Positions 1 through 8,158 of a DNA stretch of 64,000 nucleotides are shown here, piece after piece (within the stretch, counting starts at the first letter, position 1; each line of letters opens with the position of its first letter). Source of the DNA: Draconibacterium mangrovi. GTDB lineage: Bacteria; Bacteroidota; Bacteroidia; Bacteroidales; Prolixibacteraceae. The notes below the pieces were generated by a model. That model worked only from the letters and a program-made list of their open reading frames with translations, had not been told where the DNA came from and searched no databases. The position numbers and the translations under genes were made by a program. Location: positions 1 through 64,000 of the forward strand of contig NZ_JAAAGB010000005.1 of the NCBI RefSeq assembly GCF_010586825.1. The letters run 5' to 3'.

Positions 1-8
1 GCGGCCCC

Positions 9-259
9 GGTCTCACGAAAATTTTACCCCTGCTGCAAAACTGCATAGGGGGTCTAAACAAAATTTTTTGCCTGTTGCAATGCTGCGAGGTGGGTCTCAC
101 AAAAATTAATCGTAGTTACACGGCTGCTTGGTGGGTCTAAACAAATTTGCAGGCATGTTACACGGCTGCAGGAGGGGTCTAAACAAAATTTTTTGCCATT
201 TGCAGTGCTGCAACACGCCATCCACAAAGTTTGCCGGGTAGTTACACGGCTGCAGGAAG
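9..259. repeat. Degenerate 42-bp tandem repeat array, about six units
   Basis: Units begin with GGTCT at 9, 51, 93, 134 and 176, a spacing of 42, 42, 41 and 42 bp, and a sixth diverged unit starts near 218. Each unit has the order GGTCTMAACAAAATTTTTTG, then a variable 6-8 bp, then GTTACACGGCTGCAGG or GTTGCAATGCTGC. Two sub-types of the second half (TACACGGCTGC and TGCARTGCTGC) alternate irregularly. Read on the minus strand, four units stay in one frame and give a 14-residue repeat with LQPCN. The stop at 106 and the low coding quality argue that this is not a gene. It may continue upstream of the window. Confidence 0.8.
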
Positions 260-549
260 CCTGTAATCAGTGAGTTGCAAGGGCGCGGAGATTGTATGGT
301 TTTCGGAAAGCCGCGTGTGGTAAGGCATAGGGGTGAAAGGAGAAACAAATCACTCGCGAGGATACGTTCGCTTACTAAACCGGTGTTGTTTTAATTCTTT
401 ATTATGCTAACTTTAAACTCCGAATAAAAACCATAGCCGTTGAATACGTACCCTGAAATTACCATAAAAAGAAAGAATTATAGATTAAGTGTGTTTTACC
501 TACCATATGGGGTGTATAACAACACCTCATATAACGATATAAGGAAAAT
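260..549. other. Non-coding stretch between tandem array and cassette array
   Basis: No convincing gene is seen on either strand. The only local structure is a hairpin at about 505-535 with arms ATATGGGGTG and CACCTCATAT (one mismatch). No integron integrase gene is present on this side as far as the window extends. Confidence 0.5.
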
Positions 550-586
550 AACATTACCTGGTGATGTTTCACCACCGTTGTGTGTA
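550..586 (+). other. Left boundary of cassette array: short attC-like or attI-like site
   Basis: A short imperfect hairpin (AAC...GGTGA / TCACCACCGTT, 550-579) ends in the recombination-type triplet GTT at 577-579. The ten bases GTTGTGTGTA (577-586) are the exact reverse complement of 2103-2112, just after the next gene, as expected for the start of an integron cassette. The hairpin is shorter than a usual attC, so this may be a degenerate attC or an attI-like site. Confidence 0.5.
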
Positions 587-624
587 ATATTTAAATTTTG
601 AAACAAAATAAAACCAATACAAAT

Positions 625-2097
625 ATGAATTATACAAACAAAAGAAAAGCACCATATTATAATTTTTGGAAAGTCTATTTCGGTGAGGATGAGGCCAAAG
701 GCGACAATAAACTACCACAATATTTTTTACGAATACCAGAATTTGATGATATTAAATCGGGAAAATATAGGTACATAATTGGGCGAAAAGGTACAGGAAA
801 GACTGCAATTATAGAACAACTAATTCATGAGATTGAGCCAAAATATAATTGCTTTTATCGGTCGATGTCTTTAAAAAATTTTCCAATTCAAATTGTACGA
901 AATTTAAAAGATAAGACATTAGGAGGAAAGGCTCAATTTGTTCCGATTTGGTCTTTCTTAATCTTAATGGAGCTTTGCAAACTTATTATTGAAGACCAAA
1001 GTAATGAGCCTCATGAAGCAGTTTTTGAATTAAGTTTATTCATCAAAACAAATTTTCCCAATAGTTTAGGTTTTACAGAAACTTTAAGAACACTTGAAAG
1101 TTCTGAAAACAAAGTTTCAATTTTAGAAAAATGGCTTAACATATCTTCTACAAACAAAGTTGAAAATGAGACAATGGTTTCTGTTCACTATCAGAAAGCA
1201 TTTGAAATTATTCTAAGACTACTTAAAAACCTGAAAGTCAAAAGCACATATTACATTTTCTTTGATGAATTGGATGAAGGTTATACATCCGGAGACCCCA
1301 AACTAAATTTACTTTTATTAGCACTAATACGTAGTACTGAAAATTGTTTTATTGAATTGAAAAACTATTTTTCATTTATACCAATTTTAGCACTTCGTTC
1401 AGACATATTTAATAATTTAACAGATAATGATTTAAACAAACTTGATGATTATATCATTCATTTAAAATGGACAACAGAATCTAAATCACCCTATTCCCTC
1501 TATCAGTTAGTTAATTATAGAATTGCCGCATCGCTACCAATTAAAAAAAATGAAATCTTTAATGCATGGGAATTAGCTACTTTTAATCAAGACAAATATC
1601 TACCTCCCAATATAAAATCATTGTGGGATTACATGTATAATAGAACGTTTGAAAGACCACGAGACATTGTGAAATTTCTGAAATGTTGTAGCAAATTAAA
1701 TCAAAAAGGGAAACTAAACTTTAAGGCAGTCCAGCTTGCAGAAAACGAATATAGTGACTGGTTTTATCGCGAATTTAGAGATGAAGTACAAAGCCACCTA
1801 CCGGTTTGGCAGGAATCAACCCAGGCTATAATGAAATTAGGTAGAGGAGTCTTCCAAATGGAAGAATTAAAGAAAGAATTTGAAAAGGACATAACTCTTA
1901 TGAATTATATGAAGAATCAAAATGTTAACCACGAATATATCATGGAAAAACTTTTTGATTTTGGACTTATTGGAACACTCAGTGAATCTAATAAATGGTT
2001 TTTTAGATATAAAGACTATAATCTACCGTTTCTAACAAATCAAAAAATTATTTTGCATTTTGGCTTTGCTCGTAAATTTAGAATTAGACCATGGTAA
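625..2097 (+). CDS. P-loop ATPase, Sll1717/FunZ-like family
   Basis: This 490-residue protein has a Walker A motif GRKGTGKT (residues 53-60) and a Walker B-like stretch IFFDELDEG (about 211-219) followed by an ALRSDIF sensor-like segment (about 277-283). The overall look matches the Sll1717-type P-loop ATPase family, sometimes annotated FunZ, whose biological role is unclear and which turns up in accessory DNA. The open frame extends to a TTG at 598, but the ATG at 625 is preferred. It is clearly AT-rich compared with the chromosome and is the sole gene of cassette 1. A defence role is possible but is inference. No membrane segment or nuclease motif is seen. Confidence 0.75.
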   Translation: MNYTNKRKAPYYNFWKVYFGEDEAKGDNKLPQYFLRIPEFDDIKSGKYRYIIGRKGTGKTAIIEQLIHEIEPKYNCFYRSMSLKNFPIQIVRNLKDKTLGGKAQFVPIWSFLILMELCKLIIEDQSNEPHEAVFELSLFIKTNFPNSLGFTETLRTLESSENKVSILEKWLNISSTNKVENETMVSVHYQKAFEIILRLLKNLKVKSTYYIFFDELDEGYTSGDPKLNLLLLALIRSTENCFIELKNYFSFIPILALRSDIFNNLTDNDLNKLDDYIIHLKWTTESKSPYSLYQLVNYRIAASLPIKKNEIFNAWELATFNQDKYLPPNIKSLWDYMYNRTFERPRDIVKFLKCCSKLNQKGKLNFKAVQLAENEYSDWFYREFRDEVQSHLPVWQESTQAIMKLGRGVFQMEELKKEFEKDITLMNYMKNQNVNHEYIMEKLFDFGLIGTLSESNKWFFRYKDYNLPFLTNQKIILHFGFARKFRIRPW

Positions 2098-2102
2098 AAT
2101 AC

Positions 2103-2237
2103 TACACACAACACGTGGTATAAGTCATGGCTGGGTTTCTGCGGATTCGATAAGTCGAATCTCGTCACAACCTCAGTTTCGGTCGGACACTCAGACTCTC
2201 GTCTGACTGCCACGACCTCATACCACCACCGTTAGGC
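2103..2237 (+). other. attC recombination site of cassette 1
   Basis: The site begins with R'' ACACAAC (one deviation from RYYYAAC) and ends with R' GTTAGGC, a perfect match to GTTRRRY, giving about 130 bp. The outer arms pair imperfectly: AACACGTGGTATAAG against the reverse complement of CTCATACCACCACCGTT. The inner part contains a further perfect hairpin, GATTCGA TAAG TCGAATC (about 2144-2161). It directly follows the stop codon of the ATPase gene, as is usual for attC sites. Confidence 0.75.
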
Positions 2238-2296
2238 TTAATTTGAACAAAAGCAACCTTAGCTGCATAAAATGAATCTATTGTGAAAAAAAAGCT

Positions 2297-2713
2297 ATGA
2301 AAAAACATCTGATCTTTTTGACATTATTGATTGCTGTCAGTTTTTACAGTTGCGAAAAAAGCGAGCTGCAAACATTGGACTTGAATACAAACGAAGATTC
2401 ATCGTTTAGTGGCACCTTTGAGACTTTAAGTTCAGAAAATCTTTCCGGGACTGTAATTTTGAATATTTCAAATGGATATTATGAGTGTTTGACTAATTTG
2501 CCTTATGGACACGGGGCTGGAAAGTTGAAAATCAATGGAACTAAAATAGATTTCATTGACACATTGTTTTTTGCAATTCCGGCAATGTACGGACCATCTT
2601 ATGTCCTCAGTGGAGAACACAACTACAAATTTGATGGAGAGAATTTGAAAATTTGGAGAGAAAAAAATGTCGGAAGTATTGAGTATTACTTAAAAATGGA
2701 AAAAACAAACTAA
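2297..2713 (+). CDS. Small predicted lipoprotein, cassette gene of unknown function
   Basis: The 138-residue product starts with a positively charged N-terminus and a hydrophobic stretch ending in FYSC (Cys19), a plausible relaxed Bacteroidota lipobox, so it is probably a lipoprotein. The rest is a small beta-rich domain with no motif I recognise (GTVILNISNGYYECL, about residues 50-64). It is the only gene of cassette 2, and its stop codon lies inside the 10-bp TAAGCCTAAC that starts the attC. Secreted or lipid-anchored small proteins are common integron cargo, but no function can be assigned. Confidence 0.75.
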   Translation: MKKHLIFLTLLIAVSFYSCEKSELQTLDLNTNEDSSFSGTFETLSSENLSGTVILNISNGYYECLTNLPYGHGAGKLKINGTKIDFIDTLFFAIPAMYGPSYVLSGEHNYKFDGENLKIWREKNVGSIEYYLKMEKTN

Positions 2714-2846
2714 GCCTAACATATTGTAATATGGCAGGCGGGAGTTTTAGCGGTCTGACAAGTCAGACCTTACGCCCACGTTCCTGCGGGTCTGACACTC
2801 CCGATTGCATCGGGACCGCCCGAACATATACAAGTGACCGTTAATA
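2714..2846 (+). other. attC recombination site of cassette 2
   Basis: R'' GCCTAAC fits RYYYAAC exactly. R' GTTAATA (2840-2846) deviates at one position from GTTRRRY. The total is about 133 bp. The arms AACATATTGTAATATG / CATATACAAGTGACCGTT and GGCGGGAG / CGGGACCGCC pair imperfectly. The interior holds the perfect hairpin GGTCTGAC AA GTCAGACC (2750-2767). The next sequence does not have a matching reverse-complement copy after the vWA gene, so this seems to be the last attC. Confidence 0.75.
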
Positions 2847-2950
2847 TCCGGTTGGACGATACTACCGACAGGAAATTAACTCGCTCCGACGCAACCTTTT
2901 CACCGTCACACCAATCTAAAGGGAAACACTTCAAAATTAAAACACTTCTT

Positions 2951-4228
2951 ATGAAACTACTAAACAGAACAATCAGACTGACTTTAATAGCCACCGTATT
3001 ATTGATGTGGGGCTGTTGGCGAGATGACGATACAAACGGTAAGAAAACGGCAGATGGCAAAACCAGCTTGTTTGGCGAGGTAACCGATCCTGAAACTCCA
3101 CAACCAAGTACGGGGGATGGCGCTTATGAGTATGCTGCTGCTGATGGCTCGGGAAGATCAAGCGGGACCGGATCGCCAACAAGTACCGGCGATTGGGGAG
3201 GTGGAAATCCAAACGGGCAATACGAACCGGGAGTGTTAACTGCCGGCGAGTGGAACGACCTCGATAACTGGGAGTTTTGGAATAACCTGCTAAACAACCA
3301 GGAATATTACGAGGATGTAAATAAATGGAACCTGAAAGAAATAAAAAGGTACAGTTTTGTGGTGTTCGATAAAAACGAATCGCCGGTTGCAAATGCCGAA
3401 ATCAGTCTCTTTTCCGATGAGGTGGAAGTATGGAAAACCAAAACGGATAATAAGGGGAAGGCTTCATTATGGTCGGATTTGAATCTCGACGGGTTAACGG
3501 CCCGTATTGCGTTTGACGGGGCCGAAGAACTTATCGATGCGCTGGAATACGCCGACGGAATAAATACAGTGTTTCTTGATAAGACTGTAGAAAACAATAA
3601 AGTAATAGATGTATATTTTGCTGTTGATGCAACGGGCTCGATGAGCGATGAGATCAACTACCTGAAAGCAGAGTTAAATGATGTAATTGTGCGGATAAGA
3701 GAAAATAACCCTTCGCTGGAAATGCGCTTCGGGTCGGTGTTTTACCGGGATGAGGGTGATGAGTTTGTTACGCGCCCATTCAGTTTTACCAGCGACGAAA
3801 GCAGCCTGGTTTCTTTTATTTCGGAACAGTCGGCCGACGGTGGCGGCGATTTCCCGGAGGCTGTGCATTCGGCACTCGATGTGGCCATTACGCAGAGTTC
3901 GTGGAATAATGATGCCTCGGCCCGCATACTGTTTTTGTTGCTGGATGCTCCTCCGCACTACACGCAGGACGTAATTTCAAGTCTGGAATCCAACCTGATA
4001 AAAGCCGCCGATAAAGGAATTAAAATAGTGCCTATCACCGCTTCGGGTATTGATAAGGCAACCGAATATTTAATGCGTTCCTTCGCCATATTAACCAACG
4101 GAACGTATGTGTTTATAACCGACGACAGTGGTATTGGAAATGATCACCTGGAGCCAACAATTGGTGAGTTCGAGCTTGAAAAACTAAATGATCTGATGGT
4201 GAGATTGGTGAGTGAGTACGTGCCTTAA
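2951..4228 (+). CDS. von Willebrand factor A domain lipoprotein
   Basis: The 425-residue protein has a lipoprotein signal peptide with Cys22 (MWGC), then a Gly/Ser/Thr-rich low-complexity linker (about residues 45-100). A small beta domain about 130-210 looks like a carboxypeptidase-regulatory-type fold (SPVANAEISLF). A vWA domain starts about residue 220 with the MIDAS motif DATGS (226-230) and spans to the C-terminus. It is probably surface-anchored and binds a partner through a divalent metal. The longer frame from a GTG at 2834 would overlap the attC, so the ATG just before the signal peptide is chosen. Base composition is like the chromosome, so this is likely resident DNA flanking the cassettes. 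A terminator follows. Confidence 0.8.
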   Translation: MKLLNRTIRLTLIATVLLMWGCWRDDDTNGKKTADGKTSLFGEVTDPETPQPSTGDGAYEYAAADGSGRSSGTGSPTSTGDWGGGNPNGQYEPGVLTAGEWNDLDNWEFWNNLLNNQEYYEDVNKWNLKEIKRYSFVVFDKNESPVANAEISLFSDEVEVWKTKTDNKGKASLWSDLNLDGLTARIAFDGAEELIDALEYADGINTVFLDKTVENNKVIDVYFAVDATGSMSDEINYLKAELNDVIVRIRENNPSLEMRFGSVFYRDEGDEFVTRPFSFTSDESSLVSFISEQSADGGGDFPEAVHSALDVAITQSSWNNDASARILFLLLDAPPHYTQDVISSLESNLIKAADKGIKIVPITASGIDKATEYLMRSFAILTNGTYVFITDDSGIGNDHLEPTIGEFELEKLNDLMVRLVSEYVP

Positions 4229-4254
4229 TTCGTATTTCATCATTGTATTTCTAT

Positions 4255-4306
4255 AAAAACGCTAACGGATTCTCGCTGCAATGTAACGGAATCCGTTAGC
4301 GTTTTT
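4255..4306. terminator. Rho-independent terminator after the vWA gene
   Basis: The arms AAAAACGCTAACGGATTC and GAATCCGTTAGCGTTTTT are nearly perfectly complementary around a loop of about 14 nt and end in a T run. They would stop transcription of the vWA lipoprotein gene and could work from both sides. Confidence 0.85.
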
Positions 4307-4445
4307 CTTTTACAGTATAGAGTTATCGGTTAAAATTCGCTGCTTAACGAACGTATTAAGTCAGTGGTCGATTAAATTAGAAGCATCAGAACATTTGCGT
4401 AACTTTACTATCATATTAGTTATTGACTTATAATCCTGTTTACAA

Positions 4446-4973
4446 ATGAACGGCAAAATAGCAATACCCAAAAAGTTCTATTTTATCTTGTTTGCTTCGG
4501 TTGTTGCTATTTGCCTGTTCTCTTTCACCATCGGTCGCGAACTCTATGCCGGTAAAACAGAGAATATCTTTTCCTTTGGTCTTATTCATTTTGCCGGTTA
4601 CCTTTTCTTTTTGCTCATGCCGGTTGAGCTGGCATTTATTTATTATTTGCCTTATTACCCGGGGATTGATCTGATTTCTACAGCCATGGTTACTGCAGTT
4701 GCCGCGCAATGTATCGATTATTTAATTGGCCGCTTATTGCGTCCGAACAAAATTATTGAACTGATGGGGCAGAAGCGCATTGAAAAAGCCGAGCAAAAAA
4801 TTAAACGCTTTGGTATGCTTACCATTTTTGTATTCAACCTGTTTCCCTTGTCGTCGCCCGTAATTGCACTGGCCGCCGGAATGTTACGTTACGATTTCCG
4901 CCGTTTTTTGGTGGTAAGTATTTTAGGGCTTATACTGAAATATATGGTTATTTACCTGGTGTTTAAAGGTTGA
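4446..4973 (+). CDS. VTT-domain (DedA-like) inner-membrane protein
   Basis: This 175-residue protein has about four hydrophobic segments (roughly 10-30, 40-65, 75-100 and 130-173). The second half has the features of the VTT/SNARE-associated family: a cytoplasmic charged stretch (EKAEQKIKRFG, about 116-126), then F.FNLFPLSSPVIALAAGM with the Pro-rich re-entrant segment, and F(R)RF. DedA-family proteins are membrane transport or lipid-scramblase-like proteins needed for envelope integrity. The protein is shorter than canonical DedA (about 220 residues). It stands alone between two intergenic regions. Function beyond the family is unknown. Confidence 0.65.
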   Translation: MNGKIAIPKKFYFILFASVVAICLFSFTIGRELYAGKTENIFSFGLIHFAGYLFFLLMPVELAFIYYLPYYPGIDLISTAMVTAVAAQCIDYLIGRLLRPNKIIELMGQKRIEKAEQKIKRFGMLTIFVFNLFPLSSPVIALAAGMLRYDFRRFLVVSILGLILKYMVIYLVFKG

Positions 4974-4980
4974 AGTGTTA

Positions 4981-5225
4981 CGAGCCACTAGCTTCGAGCC
5001 ACTAGCTTCTAGTATCCAGTATCGAGTATCCAGAATCCAGTATCAAGGCAAAAGGTAAAAGTAAAAAGTCAAAAGGGGGCGTAAGTTATGTCTCGGGGTG
5101 CAGGTTTTACAATCTTACAATTAGAACAATTTTTCAATTTAACAGTTTGTCGCATCTAGTATCAAGTATCCAGAATCCAGAATCTAAAATCCAGAATCTA
5201 GTATCCAGTATCCAGTATCCAGTTG
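4981..5225. repeat. Intergenic short-repeat cluster (CCAGTATC / CCAGAATC family)
   Basis: From 4981 to 5050 and again from 5155 to 5225 the sequence is built of near-identical 10-14 bp units such as GAGCCACTAGCTTC (twice in tandem), CTAGTATCCAGTATC and CCAGAATCCAG. A related, more degraded cluster occurs at 43258-43589. Open frames running through it are made of the repeats and are not taken as genes. Confidence 0.7.
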
Positions 5226-5350
5226 AGCGTAGCGAAATCCCGACCGTAGCGTCGGGGCATCATGTTTACCCAATTCTCGACCCATATAACCCGATGTTCG
5301 ATTTCCCCGCAAACATTTTGTCAAATTATTGGCAATGGTGCATAAAAGGA

Positions 5351-5380
5351 TTTTGTCCTTATAAAATTAGTGTAACTTTG
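5351..5380 (+). promoter_or_regulatory. Bacteroidota-type promoter of fabD
   Basis: The -33 element TTTTG (5351-5355) and the -7 element TAACTTTG (5373-5380), separated by 17 bp, match the primary sigma consensus TTTG / TAnnTTTG. Transcription would begin near 5387, leaving a leader of about 20 nt before the ATG of fabD. Confidence 0.65.
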
Positions 5381-5407
5381 TCGCCGGATTTTTAAAAACA
5401 AAAAATT

Positions 5408-6295
5408 ATGAAGGCATTTGTATTCCCTGGTCAGGGAGCGCAGTTCCCGGGAATGGGAAAGGATTTATATGAAAATTCTGCTGAAGCAAAAGCATTATTC
5501 GAAAAAGCAAACGATATTTTAGGTTTCAATATCACCGACATCATGTTCGAAGGTGAAGTTGAAGACCTGAAACAAACAAAAGTAACACAACCAGCCATTT
5601 TCTTACACTCTGTATTATTGGCGAAAACATTGAAGGATTTTGCTCCTGATATGGTTGCCGGTCACTCATTGGGAGAGTTCTCGGCACTGGTTGCCAATGG
5701 AACACTGAACTTTGAAGACGGTTTGAAACTGGTTGCACAGCGTGCAATGGCCATGCAAAAAGCATGCGAAGTTGAGCCATCGACAATGGCCGCAATTGTT
5801 GGTTTGGAAGATGCAGTTGTTGAGGCTGTCTGTGCCGAAATCGACGACGTAGTAGTTCCTGCAAACTACAATTGTCCGGGACAGTTGGTAATCTCAGGTT
5901 CTGAAGCCGGAATTGACAAGGCTTGTGCGTTGTTAACCGAAAAAGGTGCAAAACGTGCGTTGAAACTGGTTGTAGGTGGTGCTTTCCACTCACCGTTTAT
6001 GGAGCCTGCCCGCGAGGAACTGGCTGCTGCTATTGAAGCAACTACTTTTAATCAGCCAACTTGTCCGGTTTACCAGAATGTGAATGCAAAACCGGTATCT
6101 GATCCTGCAGTGATCAAAGAAAACCTGATCGCTCAGCTTACTGCTCCTGTAAAATGGACACAGATCGTTGAAAATATGATCGCCGACGGTGCTACTTCGT
6201 TCACCGAAGTTGGTCCGGGTAAAGTGTTACAGGGGCTGGTTAAAAAAGTTGACCGCTCGATGGAAACTGCCGGCGTAAACAGTTACGAAGGATAG
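5408..6295 (+). CDS. fabD: Malonyl-CoA:ACP transacylase
   Basis: The enzyme moves the malonyl group from CoA to acyl carrier protein, which feeds chain elongation in fatty acid synthesis. The 295 residues match FabD over the full length (E. coli 309): N-terminal FPGQGAQ (6-12), nucleophile Ser87 in GHSLGE, Arg112 that binds the malonyl carboxylate, and catalytic His194 in GGAFHSPF. It stands alone here, not in a fab-acp cluster, with its own promoter, and ends at a shared terminator facing the NtrC-type regulator. The identity is secure. Confidence 0.95.
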   Translation: MKAFVFPGQGAQFPGMGKDLYENSAEAKALFEKANDILGFNITDIMFEGEVEDLKQTKVTQPAIFLHSVLLAKTLKDFAPDMVAGHSLGEFSALVANGTLNFEDGLKLVAQRAMAMQKACEVEPSTMAAIVGLEDAVVEAVCAEIDDVVVPANYNCPGQLVISGSEAGIDKACALLTEKGAKRALKLVVGGAFHSPFMEPAREELAAAIEATTFNQPTCPVYQNVNAKPVSDPAVIKENLIAQLTAPVKWTQIVENMIADGATSFTEVGPGKVLQGLVKKVDRSMETAGVNSYEG

Positions 6296-6348
6296 AAGTC
6301 TTCGACTACGCTCAGACTGACGTTTGGGGTAGCGATATAGATAAAAAA

Positions 6349-6374
6349 ATCCCGGACCTTTTAAGTCCGGGATT
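6349..6374. terminator. Bidirectional terminator between fabD and the regulator gene
   Basis: The hairpin AATCCCGGACC TTTT AAGTCCGGGATT is flanked by A and T runs on the two sides, so it can serve both convergent genes. Confidence 0.85.
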
Positions 6375-6397
6375 TTTTTATGGTTATAATTAATTGA

Positions 6398-7756
6398 TTA
6401 ATCCATGTGTTTCTGTAGCATTCGGTAAATAGTCGATTTTCCGATTCCTAATTTCGATGCTACCAGGCGTACATTCTGATTGTATTTATTCAAAAAGAAT
6501 TTTACAATTTCGTTGTTGTATTCTTCCAGCGTTTTTTCCTGGGCAAGCAGGTTTTGTACGCTCTCGTCAACATTCATATTCAGGTGGCTCGGTTTAATCA
6601 CATCGCGGCTGCACATAACACAAGCCAGTTCCATGATTGCTTTTAGCTCTCTGATGTTTCCGGGATAGTGGTAGTTCGATAACATTTGTTTTGCCTCTGC
6701 CGACAGGGTTTTGGGTTCCATTTCATTGTCGCGGCAAAACTCATCAACAAAAAACTTAGCCAGCAAAATTTTGTCGTTTCCGCGTTGGCGTAAGGGCGGA
6801 ATTTCGATTGGTAAGCCCAGTAAACGATAGTAAAGGTCTTGTCGGAACTGGTCGTCGCCCGACAAAGTGGCCAGGTTTTTATGTGTTGCCGAAATAATGC
6901 GTACATCAAGTGGTATGACATCGTGTCCTCCCAGGCGTACTAATTCTCGTTCCTGTAAAACCCGCAGCAATTTTGCCTGAAGGTTTAAATTCAGGTCGGC
7001 AATTTCATCAAGGAAAAGTGTACCACCGTTGGCGGCCTCAAATTTTCCGATCTTTTGGAAATCGGCACCTGTAAATGCACCTTTTTCGTGTCCGAACAAT
7101 TCACTCTCGATCAGCCCGTCGGGGATAGCCGACACGTTTACTGCTATAAACGGTTTGGCGCTGCGTTTCGAGTTGTAGTGAATTCCTTTGGCAACCAGTT
7201 CTTTACCTGTTCCGGTTTCTCCCGAAATGGATACTGAAATATTGGTTTGAGTAGCTTTGTTCATCAACTCAAACACGTGCTCAATTTCGCGGCTGTTACC
7301 TTTTATAAGGTTTTTAAAATTGTATTTCTCGGCAACTGCTTCTTTTAAATTGGTGTTTTCGGTTTGAAGTTGGTCAGTCCGGTAAATATTTCGGATAATA
7401 TTGCTCAGCTTTTCCCGGGTGTCGGGGGCTTTCATAATGTAATCGTAGGCACCGTTTTTCATCAGCTCAATAGCTGTTGAAATATCGTCTTGTGCCGAAA
7501 TTACAATTACATGAGTATCCGGGATTTTCTCCTGAATTTTAGCAAGTACTTCTTTCCCTGTCATATCGGGAAGCGTGTAGTCAAGCGTTACCACATCAGG
7601 CTTTTCGCTCATTGCATTAATGAAGTCTGTCCCGTTGTGAAACACTTTTACCTGTAATTGATCATCCAGAAGTTGCTTTTTTAGCACTCTGGCGTAAAGT
7701 ACATTGTCTTCCACAATGTACACTTTGTAGTTGTTCCTGGGTCTTTGGTTGGCCAT
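6398..7756 (-). CDS. Sigma-54-dependent response regulator (NtrC family)
   Basis: The domain order is receiver (about 10-125, phosphoacceptor Asp59 in TLDYTLPD), a central AAA+ domain (about 145-380) and a C-terminal Fis-type helix-turn-helix (about 410-450). The AAA+ domain has Walker A GETGTGKE (179-186), the sigma-54 contact loop GAFTGA (226-231) and Walker B GTLFLDEI (245-252). When phosphorylated it should open sigma-54 promoters. No histidine kinase gene is next to it, so it is an orphan regulator and its signal and targets cannot be read from the window. It is convergent with fabD across a shared terminator. Confidence 0.92.
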   Translation of the reverse strand: MANQRPRNNYKVYIVEDNVLYARVLKKQLLDDQLQVKVFHNGTDFINAMSEKPDVVTLDYTLPDMTGKEVLAKIQEKIPDTHVIVISAQDDISTAIELMKNGAYDYIMKAPDTREKLSNIIRNIYRTDQLQTENTNLKEAVAEKYNFKNLIKGNSREIEHVFELMNKATQTNISVSISGETGTGKELVAKGIHYNSKRSAKPFIAVNVSAIPDGLIESELFGHEKGAFTGADFQKIGKFEAANGGTLFLDEIADLNLNLQAKLLRVLQERELVRLGGHDVIPLDVRIISATHKNLATLSGDDQFRQDLYYRLLGLPIEIPPLRQRGNDKILLAKFFVDEFCRDNEMEPKTLSAEAKQMLSNYHYPGNIRELKAIMELACVMCSRDVIKPSHLNMNVDESVQNLLAQEKTLEEYNNEIVKFFLNKYNQNVRLVASKLGIGKSTIYRMLQKHMD

Positions 7757-8158
7757 TTCTTTTATTTAGAGTGCTTAAAAATAGTGAAATGTAAGAATCT
7801 ATCAAACAAAATGTCCAAATATTGGAAAATAATTAGAAGATATTCCCAATATCAAATTATTTGTATCCACTTTACTTGATTTTGCTTGGATTTGTAAGTT
7901 TTTCCTCTTCTGTCTTTTGTGCCAAAAAAAGTAATTTACATTAAATTGGTTCCTTATTTCCGCAATATTTCCTGGTAAGTAGAGGCCATTCTGAACTCCG
8001 GCTTCCTTTTGGTGTTGTAGTTTCAAAAATCGACATACATTTTTTCTTGTTGCTAATACAGGGCTTGTGCAAAATGTTAGCATTTATAGGTGTAATGGCA
8101 GGTGAAATTGAAAATGTATTGTTAAATTTAAACAAACGAAATTCAAAAATTGAAAAGA
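7757..8158. other. Divergent intergenic region upstream of two genes
   Basis: This 400-bp AT-rich gap carries the 5' control regions of the NtrC-type regulator (leftward) and of the flavin reductase-rubredoxin gene (rightward). Open frames on the minus strand have no start context or recognisable product and are not called. No clear promoter boxes were found. Confidence 0.4.

Larger units (their letters stand above)
578..2840 (+). mobile_element. Two-cassette integron-like array without a visible integrase
   Basis: Cassette 1 runs from the GTT at 577-579 to the GTT at 2231-2233 and holds the P-loop ATPase. Cassette 2 runs from there to the GTT at 2840-2842 and holds the lipoprotein. The start of each cassette (GTTGTGTGTA; GTTAGGCTTA) is found reverse-complemented at the beginning of that cassette's own attC (TACACACAAC at 2103; TAAGCCTAAC at 2711). 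In integrons this follows from cassettes being excised as circles at the attC. Both genes point the same way and have few extra bases. No intI is in the window, so this may be an integrase-less cluster of attC sites or the distal end of a larger integron. Confidence 0.75.

Noticed and set aside
106-348. 80-residue open frame on the minus strand with LQPCN repeats
   Set aside because: It is made from the 42-bp tandem repeat, has no start context and is not recognised as a protein.
3750-3974. Small frames within the vWA gene
   Set aside because: Out-of-frame shadows of a well-supported coding sequence.
5147-5395. Open frame through the short-repeat cluster
   Set aside because: Its residues are translations of the CCAGTATC-type repeats and it runs into the fabD promoter.
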